Source: Actinotalea sp. Marseille-Q4924
GTDB lineage: Bacteria > Actinomycetota > Actinomycetes > Actinomycetales > Cellulomonadaceae
Assembly: GCF_916618755.1 (NCBI RefSeq)
Contig: NZ_CAKAKB010000002.1
Coordinates: 248,001-312,000 of the forward strand
Direction: 5' to 3'
Length of the DNA: 64,000 nucleotides
A program made the translations under genes and the position numbers. Under the pieces are notes generated by a model. It saw only the letters and a program-made list of their open reading frames with translations, ran no database searches and was not told the DNA's origin. Positions 50,095-58,500 of this stretch are shown piece by piece. Numbering within the stretch: the first letter of the stretch is position 1; every line of letters begins with the position of its first letter.

Positions 50095-51348
50095 TCAACC
50101 CCCCGCGAGGCCCACCGCCAGAGCGGCTGCCACGACGACGCAGCCCGCCAGGCCCAGCACCGGCACGACCCGCCGTGCCCGGCCGGGCAGGGTGAGCGCC
50201 GCGGCGTGCGCGACCGCGTAGTAGACGAGGACCGCGACCGACGACGCGGCGATCGCCCGCGGCAGGTCCAGGACGAGCAGACCCACGACGACGGCGCCGC
50301 CCACCACCAGCTGCGCGCGCACCGGCCGCGGGTCCGCCGCCCCACCGGTCAGCCGCGCCCAGGCCCGCGGCAGCACGCCGTCGCGCGCCATCGCCAGCGT
50401 GGTGCGGGAGAGCCCGAGCAGGACGCCCAGCGCCGAGGCGAGGGCCGCGAGAGCCGCGACGACGACGACGCCCCCCGCCCAGCCGGGACCGGCGAGCTGC
50501 TCCACGGCGTCGGCGACGGGGCGCTGCGACGCCGCGAGTCGCTCCGGGCCCAGCACGGCCATCAGGGTCGCGCCGACCGCCGCGTACACGACGAGGACCG
50601 TGGCGAGGGCGGCGGCGATCGCGCGGGGCAGCGTGCGTCGGGGATCGCGGACCTCCTCGCCGAGCGTGGCCACCCGCGCGTAGCCGGCGAAGGCGAAGAA
50701 GAGCACCCCCGCCCCCTGGAGGAGCCCGGGCACGCCGGGCGCCGTGGTGAGCGCCGCGGCGACGTCGGCGGCGGCGGGCAGGTCCGCCGCCGGCACCGAC
50801 CCGCGGAGCAGGGCTGCCGCCGCACCGACCACCGTCGCCAGCAGGGTCACCAGCACGACCACGACGACGGCGCGGGTCGCGACGACGCCGCGCTGCAGAC
50901 CGGCTGCGGCGAGCCCGGTGAGCAGCAGGACCGCGGCGACAGCCACGGACCGGGCGGCGTCCGGCCACAGGTAGGTCCCGACGGTCCACGTGATCGCGCC
51001 CGTGCTGAGCGTCTTGCCGAGCAGGAACGCCGCACCGGCGAGCACCCCCCACGGCGTCCCCAGCCGGGCGCGGCCGTACGCGTACGCCCCGCCGGACGTG
51101 GGCAGCACGGCGGCCAGGCGGGCGGACGAGTCCGCGTTGGCCCAGGCCACGAGACCGGCGAGGACGAGGGCGAGGGGGAGCGTCGCGCCGGCGGCCGCGG
51201 CGGCGGGGCCGAACGCCACGAAGACGCCCGCACCGAGCATCGCGCCCAGCCCGACCGTGGTCGCGTCCAGGAGCCCGAGGCGGCGGACCAGCCCCGGCGA
51301 GGTCGGGAGACCGCCGGGCTCGTCGCCGTGGGGGAGCGGGGTGCTCAC
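50095..51348 (-). CDS. APC-superfamily amino acid/amine permease
   Basis: 417 residues with about twelve hydrophobic segments. GLGAMLGAGVFVAFGPAA is the typical unwound first helix, and SGGAYAYGRARLG and FAFAGYARVATLGEEVRDP follow. Family: amino acid/polyamine/organocation transporters. It is the last gene of a run DUF2505 - LacI - permease with 31 bases after lacI, so it is likely under control of that LacI protein. Substrate unknown. Confidence 0.88.
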   Translation of the reverse strand: MSTPLPHGDEPGGLPTSPGLVRRLGLLDATTVGLGAMLGAGVFVAFGPAAAAAGATLPLALVLAGLVAWANADSSARLAAVLPTSGGAYAYGRARLGTPWGVLAGAAFLLGKTLSTGAITWTVGTYLWPDAARSVAVAAVLLLTGLAAAGLQRGVVATRAVVVVVLVTLLATVVGAAAALLRGSVPAADLPAAADVAAALTTAPGVPGLLQGAGVLFFAFAGYARVATLGEEVRDPRRTLPRAIAAALATVLVVYAAVGATLMAVLGPERLAASQRPVADAVEQLAGPGWAGGVVVVAALAALASALGVLLGLSRTTLAMARDGVLPRAWARLTGGAADPRPVRAQLVVGGAVVVGLLVLDLPRAIAASSVAVLVYYAVAHAAALTLPGRARRVVPVLGLAGCVVVAAALAVGLAGG

Positions 51349-51379
51349 CGCGACCGTCGTCCAGCGCCGGCCGTGGCGC

Positions 51380-52429
51380 TCAGGCCGAGGCCCGGACGAC
51401 CAGGTGCGTGCCGAACACGCGCTCCTGCGGCTCCCGGCGCGCGGGCAGGGCGCCGATCCGGGACAGCAGGAGCTCCCCGGCGACGCGGCTCATCTCGACG
51501 ACCGGGCTCGCGACGGTGGTCAGCGGCGGCTCGGCCGACCCGGCCACCCCGAGGTCGTCGAAGCCGACGACCCGGACGTCACCCGGCACCGTCCGGCCGG
51601 TGCGCTCCAGGACCCGCAGCGCCCCGGTGGCCATGAGGTCGGACGCGACGAAGAGCCCGTCGAGGTCGGGGTGCTCGCGCAGCAGCCGCTCCGTCGCCTC
51701 CGCGCCGCCGGCGGCGGTGAAGTCGCCGTGCTCGACGGCGACCGGGGGCAGCCCGGCCGCCCGCAGGGCGTCCTTCCAGCCCTCGAGCCGGTCGAGCCCC
51801 GCGGCCATGTCGGCCGGGCCGGCGACGGTGCCGATGCGCCGGCACCCCGTCGCCAGGAGGTGCTCGGTCGCCCGGCGGCCGCCCTCGCGGTTGTCCACGT
51901 CGACGAACGGCAGGCCCTCCGCGCTGCTGAAGGGCCGTCCGACGAAGACGCACGGCAGCCCGGCGTCCGCGAGGAGCGGTCCGATGGCGTCGTCCCGGTG
52001 GTGCGACACGACGACCGCGCCGTCGACGTTGCGGTTCCGCAGGTAGCGCATCGTGCGCCCGTCGTCCCCGCCGCGCCGGGCGATGAGGAGCACGAGCTGG
52101 ATGTCGGTCGGCTCGAGCGCGGCGCTGAGGCCCTGCAGCGTGGCGGCGAAGTACGGGTCGGTGAGGACGAGCTGGTCCGGCTCGGGGACCACGAGGGCGA
52201 CGGCGTCGGTGCGGCGCGTCACGAGCGAGCGTGCGGCGCGGTTGGGCGTGTAGCCGAGGTCGGCGACGGCCGTGTCGACCGCGGCCTGCGCGTCGGGGCT
52301 CACCTTGAGCCCCCCGTTGATCGCCCGGGAGGCCGTGGACCTCGAGACGCCGGCGCGCGCGGCGACGTCCTCCAGCGTGGGTGCGGGCGTCGGGGTCGTG
52401 CGGGTGGGCCTGGCGTCGTCGTCGGGCAC
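51380..52429 (-). CDS. LacI-family repressor, paralogue of the one at 24873
   Basis: 349 residues. The helix-turn-helix (TLEDVAARAGVSRSTASRAINGG) and effector domain are complete (VALVVPEPD, CVFVGRPFS, DLDGLFVASDLMA, VVGFDDLG). Many segments match the importer-linked LacI protein, including an MRYLRNRNVDGAVVVSHHR block, so the two are recent paralogues. It starts three bases after the DUF2505 stop and is followed by the APC permease. No palindromic operator was spotted upstream of the operon. It could share operators with its paralogue. Confidence 0.9.
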   Translation of the reverse strand: MPDDDARPTRTTPTPAPTLEDVAARAGVSRSTASRAINGGLKVSPDAQAAVDTAVADLGYTPNRAARSLVTRRTDAVALVVPEPDQLVLTDPYFAATLQGLSAALEPTDIQLVLLIARRGGDDGRTMRYLRNRNVDGAVVVSHHRDDAIGPLLADAGLPCVFVGRPFSSAEGLPFVDVDNREGGRRATEHLLATGCRRIGTVAGPADMAAGLDRLEGWKDALRAAGLPPVAVEHGDFTAAGGAEATERLLREHPDLDGLFVASDLMATGALRVLERTGRTVPGDVRVVGFDDLGVAGSAEPPLTTVASPVVEMSRVAGELLLSRIGALPARREPQERVFGTHLVVRASA

Positions 52430-52432
52430 GCC

Positions 52433-52936
52433 TCAGCCCTGCTGGGGGGCGAGCCAGGCGGCCGCCGTGCGCTCCTCGGCGTCGATCGCCGACCGGATCG
52501 CTCGGGCCGTCGCCTCCTCGACCGCACCGCCGAAGAGCGGGATCGAGGCGCGCAGCTCGCCGTCGTACAGCTGCGTCGTCGTGCCGTCGTCGTTCGCGAG
52601 GAGGCGCGTCGTGCCGCTGAGGCGCACCGGCACGCCCGTGATCTCGACGACGACGGTGCCGTGCCGGCCGTCCGGCTCGGGCGCCTCCCAGGCCTCGACC
52701 TGACGGACCTCGAGCCCGGCGCCGAGCAGCGAGCGGAACTGCGCGGGGACGGCGTCGGTCGGCATCTGCCGGCGGGTGGTGACCGTGAACGCCTCGCCGG
52801 ACCTGCCCACGACGTCGACCTGGTGGCTCAGCGCGCCCGTGGCCCGGACCTTCGCCTGGACGAACGCCTCGTCGGCGAGCAGCGCGCCGACGCGGGCGAC
52901 GTCGGCGTCGTAACGGACCTGGGCGGTCAGGTGCAC
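52433..52936 (-). CDS. DUF2505-family START-like protein
   Basis: 167 residues from GTG 52936, with GGAGGA about 5-9 bases upstream; the open frame extends further. VHLTAQVRYDADVARVGALLAD and a beta-rich middle (TVTTRRQMPTDAVPAQFRSLLG...GTVVVEITGVPVRLSGTTRL) match the DUF2505 family, common in actinobacteria and folded like START/polyketide-cyclase lipid-binding domains. No enzyme activity is known. It leads the operon with a LacI protein and a permease. Confidence 0.88.
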   Translation of the reverse strand: MHLTAQVRYDADVARVGALLADEAFVQAKVRATGALSHQVDVVGRSGEAFTVTTRRQMPTDAVPAQFRSLLGAGLEVRQVEAWEAPEPDGRHGTVVVEITGVPVRLSGTTRLLANDDGTTTQLYDGELRASIPLFGGAVEEATARAIRSAIDAEERTAAAWLAPQQG

Positions 52937-53061
52937 CGGTTCCTCCGTGGGCTGGGCGTCTGCTGAGGCTAACAACAGGGGAGGGGCCCGTGGGCAGGAC
53001 CAGCGGGCCGCCCGGGGCGCTCGACCCGCTCGTCGCCACCCGGTCTCCTAGGCTGCAGGGC

Positions 53062-54546
53062 GTGTCCACCCTGAGCGACCTCGTCCCGCGCCACGCCGAC
53101 CTGTCGCCCGCCGACATCGAGTGGCTGCACCTGCTCGTCGGCGACTGGCAGCTCATCTCCGACCTCGCGTTCGCCGACCTGGTGCTCTGGCTGCCCACCC
53201 GCGAGGGAAGCTGGGTCGCCATCGCCCAGGCGCGCCCGTCCACGGGCGCCACGGTCCACTACGACGACATCGTGGGCAGCGCCCCGCCGGAGGGGCAGCG
53301 GACCCAGCTCGAGAAGGCCCTGACCGAGATGGCCATCCAGCGGTCCCGCGAGCCGCGGTGGTTCGGCACCTACGCCGTGCGCGAGGAGGCGGTGCCGGTC
53401 GTGCACGACCGGCGGCCGATCGCCGTCGTCGCTCGCCAGACCAACCTCGGCGGTGCGCGCACGCCCAGCCGGCTGGAGCTCAACTACGTCGAGGCCGCCG
53501 ACGACCTCGTCGGCATGATCTCCCGCGGGGAGTTCCCGTCGCCGAACGCCCCGACGGGACCGCGGCGGGGAGCGCCGCGCGTCGGCGACGGGCTCATCCG
53601 CCTCAACTCCGAGGGCGAGGTCCTGTACGCCAGCCCCAACGCGCTGTCGGCGTTCCACCGCTTCGGGGTCATCGGCTCGCTGGTCGGGCGCTCCCTGGCG
53701 GAGGTCACCACCGAGCTGCTGGAGGACCAGTCCTCCGCGGACGAGTCGCTGCCGGTCGTCGTCATGGGGCGCGCGCCCTGGCGCACCGACCTGGAGTCGC
53801 GCGGCGTGTGCCTGTCGCTGCGGGCCGTGCCCCTCACGGAGCACGGCCAGCGGGTCGGGGCGGTGCTCGTGTGCCGCGACGTGTCCGAGCTGCGTCGCCG
53901 CGAGCGGGAGCTCATCACCAAGGACGCGACGATCCGCGAGATCCACCACCGGGTGAAGAACAACCTGCAGACCGTCGCGGCGCTGCTGCGGCTCCAGGCA
54001 CGGCGGATGGAGTCACCCGAGGCGCGCGCAGCGCTGGAGGAGGCGATGCGCCGCGTCACGACCATCTCGCTCGTGCACGAGACCCTGTCGCAGACGCTCG
54101 ACGAGACCGTCGACTTCGACGCGCTGGTGGACCGCAGCCTGCGCCTGGCGGCCGACGTCGCCTCGGCGGAGGCGAGCGTCCGCACCCTGCGGATCGGCAC
54201 GTTCGGGATGGTGCCCGCCGAGGACGCGACCGCCCTCGCGCTCATCCTCACCGAGCTGGTGACGAACGCGGTCGAGCACGGGTTCGTCGGCAGGGAGCGC
54301 GGCACCGTCGAGATCGTGGCCGAGCGCAGCGGGGAGCACCTGCGTGCCGTGGTCGCGGACGACGGCGTCGGCATGAGCCCGCACCCGACCGGGCCCAAGA
54401 GCCCGATGTCCGGGCTCGGCACGCAGATCGTCGGGACGCTCGTGCGCAACGAGCTGCGCGGCACCATCGACTGGTCGCCTCGCGAGGGCGGCGGGACGCA
54501 GGTGATCCTGGACCTGGACCTGCGCGACCGTCGACCGCCGGTCTGA
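53062..54546 (+). CDS. pdtaS: PdtaS-like sensor histidine kinase (HisKA_2)
   Basis: 494 residues from GTG 53062, seven bases after TAGGCT (53049-53054). An N-terminal GAF-like domain (about 10-155) and a PAS domain (about 190-290) precede the HisKA_2 phosphoacceptor (IREIHHRVKNNLQTVAALLRL) and HATPase (LILTELVTNAVEHGF, VADDGVGM). This arrangement is the PdtaS kinase family, which works with the RNA-binding antiterminator PdtaR. Convergent WhiB1 downstream repeats the pdtaS-whiB1 arrangement of mycobacteria. No membrane helix is present. The pdtaR partner is not in the window. Confidence 0.88.
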   Translation: MSTLSDLVPRHADLSPADIEWLHLLVGDWQLISDLAFADLVLWLPTREGSWVAIAQARPSTGATVHYDDIVGSAPPEGQRTQLEKALTEMAIQRSREPRWFGTYAVREEAVPVVHDRRPIAVVARQTNLGGARTPSRLELNYVEAADDLVGMISRGEFPSPNAPTGPRRGAPRVGDGLIRLNSEGEVLYASPNALSAFHRFGVIGSLVGRSLAEVTTELLEDQSSADESLPVVVMGRAPWRTDLESRGVCLSLRAVPLTEHGQRVGAVLVCRDVSELRRRERELITKDATIREIHHRVKNNLQTVAALLRLQARRMESPEARAALEEAMRRVTTISLVHETLSQTLDETVDFDALVDRSLRLAADVASAEASVRTLRIGTFGMVPAEDATALALILTELVTNAVEHGFVGRERGTVEIVAERSGEHLRAVVADDGVGMSPHPTGPKSPMSGLGTQIVGTLVRNELRGTIDWSPREGGGTQVILDLDLRDRRPPV

Positions 54547-54567
54547 CGGACGGGACGGGACATGACG

Positions 54568-54599
54568 CGACCCCGGCCCTCCGCGGAGGACCGGGGTCG
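54568..54599. terminator. Bidirectional hairpin between pdtaS-like and whiB1
   Basis: A 9-bp stem (CGACCCCGG, 54568-54576, with 54591-54599) encloses a second palindrome CCTCC-GC-GGAGG (54578-54589), giving an extended hairpin with one mismatch. It lies between two convergent stops and probably terminates both. Confidence 0.7.
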
Positions 54600-54619
54600 T
54601 GGGTCGTCGGGCGCGAGCC

Positions 54620-54868
54620 TCAGCCGGCGCGGCGGGCCCGGGCGGTGCGGCGCTTGAGGGCGCGGCGCTCGTCCTCGGACAGCCCGCCCCAGACGCCCGC
54701 GTCCTGACCGGACTCGAGGGCCCACTTCAGGCAGGTGTCGACGACGGGGCAACGACGGCAGACGGCCTTCGCCTCCTCGATCTGGACCAGAGCCGGACCG
54801 GTGTTGCCGATCGGGAAGAAGAGCTCGGGGTCCTCGTCGAGGCAGGCAGCGCGGTGGCGCCAATCCAT
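54620..54868 (-). CDS. whiB1: WhiB-family Fe-S regulator, probably WhiB1
   Basis: 82 residues. ATG 54868 is preceded by GAGGAG. The four [4Fe-4S] ligands are Cys9, Cys37, Cys40 and Cys46 (CxxC x5 C), followed by the turn GVWGG (58-62) and a basic C-terminal tail (RRTARARRAG). Length and the convergent pdtaS-like neighbour match WhiB1, which binds the primary sigma factor and responds to nitric oxide. The upstream 200 bases hold its promoter. Confidence 0.9.
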   Translation of the reverse strand: MDWRHRAACLDEDPELFFPIGNTGPALVQIEEAKAVCRRCPVVDTCLKWALESGQDAGVWGGLSEDERRALKRRTARARRAG

Positions 54869-55090
54869 GGAATTACTCCTCGGGCACGCGGAGAGCCGGA
54901 CCCGGTGGGGGCGGCTTCAGATGGGATCTCGTGCAGAACGTCCTATGTCTGCTCCAAGCCTCACACGACGGCGCCGAGCACACAAGGGGTTACGCCGAGG
55001 TTTCCCGAGGGTGTCATGAGGCGTAGATCACATCACCGGATGCGACATCGTGCCACAGAACCGACGATGCCGGACGCATAGGGTCGGGGA

Positions 55091-55501
55091 GTGAGCAGCA
55101 GCACGCGAGACCGCCCGCCGGCCCCCGCGGCGCCACCGCCGAGCCTGCGCGTCGTCGTGGTCGTCGCCGTCGTGGAGGCGGTGGCGATCGTGGTCCTGTC
55201 GGGGTGGGGTGTCGTGCAGCTCGTGACGGGGCAGCAGACCGCCGTGGGTGTCGTCCTGTTCCTCGTCCTCTTCGGCCTTGCGGTCGCCGCGACGCTCGTC
55301 GGCTCGGCGCGGGCGCTGTGGGAGGGCCGGCGGACGGGTCGAGCCCCCGTCGCCACGTGGCAGCTGCTCCAGGGCGCGACGGCGCTCGCGGTGCTCCAGG
55401 CCACCTCGGCGCCGGCGGCATGGGCGGTGCTGGTGCTCTCCGTCGTGGTGTTCGTCCTGCTGCTCACGCGTCCGGTCGTGGCGTACACGGTCGACCGCTG
55501 A
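55091..55501 (+). CDS. Small membrane protein of unknown function
   Basis: 136 residues. GTG 55091 lies six bases after TAGGGT (55079-55084), again a leaderless layout. Four hydrophobic segments alternate with short polar loops; the first 20 residues are Pro/Ala-rich. No conserved family is recognised. It diverges from whiB1 and is convergent with the EssC-like gene, whose stop is 20 bases away. Probably an integral membrane protein. Confidence 0.7.
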   Translation: MSSSTRDRPPAPAAPPPSLRVVVVVAVVEAVAIVVLSGWGVVQLVTGQQTAVGVVLFLVLFGLAVAATLVGSARALWEGRRTGRAPVATWQLLQGATALAVLQATSAPAAWAVLVLSVVVFVLLLTRPVVAYTVDR

Positions 55502-55521
55502 CGGTCACCGGCGGCGTCGCG

Positions 55522-58500
55522 TCACGCGAGTGCCACCTGCACCCGCGTCACCTGCCCCGCGACGACGAGCGCGCCGCGCCCCGGCCGGCGCGGGTGCAGA
55601 GGGTAGAGAGCCGGGGCGAGGTCGCAGCCGGCGACGTCGGCGGACCCGGCTGAGCCGGGGGCCAGGACGACCAGGGTCGCGCTCGCGCGCAGCAGGGCCA
55701 GGAGGCCCCGGTAGGCCGACGCGACGCGGTCGGTCCGCGCCGCGACGACGACGCACGGCACGCCGGGCCTGCCCTCCTCCGCGGCCTCGACCCACGAGGT
55801 CAGCACCTCCTCGACGGCCGGGCGGCGGCGCAGCAGGAGCTCCACGTCGTCGACCACGACGACCGCGGGCGCCCGGACGCGCGCAGCATCGAGGGGTGGG
55901 GCGGTGCCGGCGTGCCCGTGCGCGCCGATCACCGCGAGCACGTCGGCGGGGTCGTCGTGCACCGGGTGACCGGCGCGGCGCAGGCCCTGGACGACGGTCC
56001 GCAGGGTGGTGCTCCGACCGGAGGACGGCGGGCCCACGACGACGACCGCGGGCTGCAGGGGGAGCCGCACCGGGCGGGCGTCGTCACCGCCGACGCCCAG
56101 GAGCGGTCCGAGGGCGACGTGGTCGCGCGGGGCCGCGCCGAGCGGCGGCGGTGCCTGCGCGGTGACGAGCGACGGCGGCACCCCGGAAGGGGAGGCCACG
56201 TCCGCGAGCCGCACGACCGGCGGCAGAGGGACGATCCGCAGGGCCTCGGGTCGACAGGGGTCCGGACGCGCCGGGTGGGGCGGACGTGCCGGCAGCACGA
56301 CCTGGCAGAGGCGCGGTGGGTGCGCGGCGCCGCCCGCCGGCGGAAGGTGCACGCCGCGCCCCGGTGGGCCGCCCGCGGACCAGAGGGTCCGCGGCACCCC
56401 CAGCGCGAGGGCGTCGTGCACGTCGTCCACGCGCAGCACGAGCCGCTCGGTGACGTGGCGGAGCAGCCCGTGCGCCTCGCCGGGCAGCGCGCTCACGGCG
56501 ACGGCCACGCCGCACGCCCGGGCGTCCCGCAGGACCCGGTCCAGCAGCTCGGCTCCGGGGGCCCGCGGCAGGAGGTCGAGGGACCTGACCACGCCGGCCG
56601 CGTCGTCGATGCACAGCACCGTCGCCGACCCCTCGATGGTCCGTCGCCCCCCGTCCGCGCCGAGGTCTGCGTCGCCGGCCCCCGACGCGGCGGGAACGAC
56701 CGGCCGGAGGAGGGTCGTGAGGAGGGTGAGCACCCGCGCCGGGTCGTCCGGCCCGACCACCGTGCCCAGACCCGGGTGCCCAGCCAGCGTCCTCCAGACC
56801 TCCGCCGACCCCGCCGTGACGACGTGGACCGCCGAGCCGCCCGCCAGAGCACCCGCCGCCACAGCGCGCAGCGTCGTCGTCCGCCCGGACCGGGCTCCGC
56901 CCACGACGGCGAGGTGCCCGCGGCGGTCCCAGCCGACGACGTCCCGTGCGCGCCGGTCCGGCAGGTCACGCACCACGAGCGGTAGGGCGGCGTCGCTCCC
57001 GGGCACAGGGCCGAGGCCTTCGAGGTCGTGGAGCTCGTCGTGACCCACCACGGCAGGCAGCGGCGGGAGCCACGGTGGTGCCGCCCGGTGGCCGCCCGCG
57101 GCGCGATGGGCCGCCGCCACCTCCCCGACGAGGGCGTCCACCACCTCGGCCGACGGCTCGCCGTGCCGCGGACCCCGCACGGGCGCATCGGGCCGGCGCC
57201 AGGGCGACCAGGTCGAGAACGGGTCCGCCGCGCGCACGGGGCCGGCCGGCAGCGCGTCGGGGAGCGGGGGCAGGGCCGCCCAGGCCGTCTGGACGAGGTC
57301 GGTGCCGGCGCCCGGTCGGCTGAGCACCGCGCGCCCGGGTGTCGCTGCCGTGATGGCGGCGGCGTCCGGCACCTCCACGACGTCGAGGGAGTCGGCGGGG
57401 TCGGTGACACGAAGGCACACCCGTAACGGGAGGTTGGCGCGCAGCTGCGCGTCGACGACACCGGACGGCCGCTGGGTGGCCAGCACGAGGTGGACGCCGA
57501 GGGAGCGCCCCTGCGTGGCGAGCCGCACCAGCGCCGGGACGAACTCGGGGAGGTCCTCGACGAGCGCACGGAACTCGTCGACGACCACCAGGAGGCGGGC
57601 GGGCGGTCGCGGGAGCTCCGCGAGGTCCGTGACGTCGGCCGCGGCGAGGAGCTCTTCGCGGCGCCGGAGCTCGGTGCGCAGTCCCTCGAGGGCGCGGGCC
57701 GCCGCCGCCGGCTCGAGGTCCGTGACCATCCCCGCGACGTGCGGCAGGTCCCGCGTCCGCCCGAACCCTGCGCCGCCCTTGTAGTCGAGCAGCACCATCG
57801 CGACCTCGTCGGGTGGGTGCGTGAGGGCGAGGGACAGGAGCAGCGACTGCAGGAGCTCGGACTTGCCCGCCCCGGTGGTGCCCGCGATGAGCAGGTGGGG
57901 GCCGTCGCGGACGAGGTCGACGTGGACGGTCCCGCGCCCGTCCGCGCCCACCGGCAGGGCGAGCGCTCGCCGCGGCCGCGGCATGGTCCAGGCCCGTCCC
58001 ACGGCAGCCCGGTCCGTCGGCAGGCCGATGTCGGCGAGGCCGACCAGGGCCGGCAGCTCATCGTCCGCGGTGACCGCGCGCACGCGGCCCGGGCCGGGGG
58101 CGGCCGTCGCCGAGCCGTCCGCGGGGTAGCACGGTCCCGCGGCACAGCGTCGTGCGTGACGCTCGGCCCAGTCCTCACCGACGTGGCCGACCTGCACCGT
58201 CACCGCAGCGCCGTCAGATCCGCGCAGCACGGCATCGTCCCCGCCGCGGGAGACCTCGAGCACCCACGGGCACCACGCGGGCAGGTCCGACGCGTGCTCC
58301 TCCACGAGGAGCAGGGCGGCGCGCGGTGCACGGCGGTCGACCCACCAGCGGTGCAGTGCGGGGCGCCTCGCCGTGCCGTACGCGTCGAGCACCAGGACGC
58401 GCCCCTCGCACCCCGCCAGGACCGCCGTCGTCTGCGCGGCCGTGCGCGCCACCCGTGCACCCGGGCCTCCGGACAAGCGGGCGCCGGCCCAGCGCAGCCA

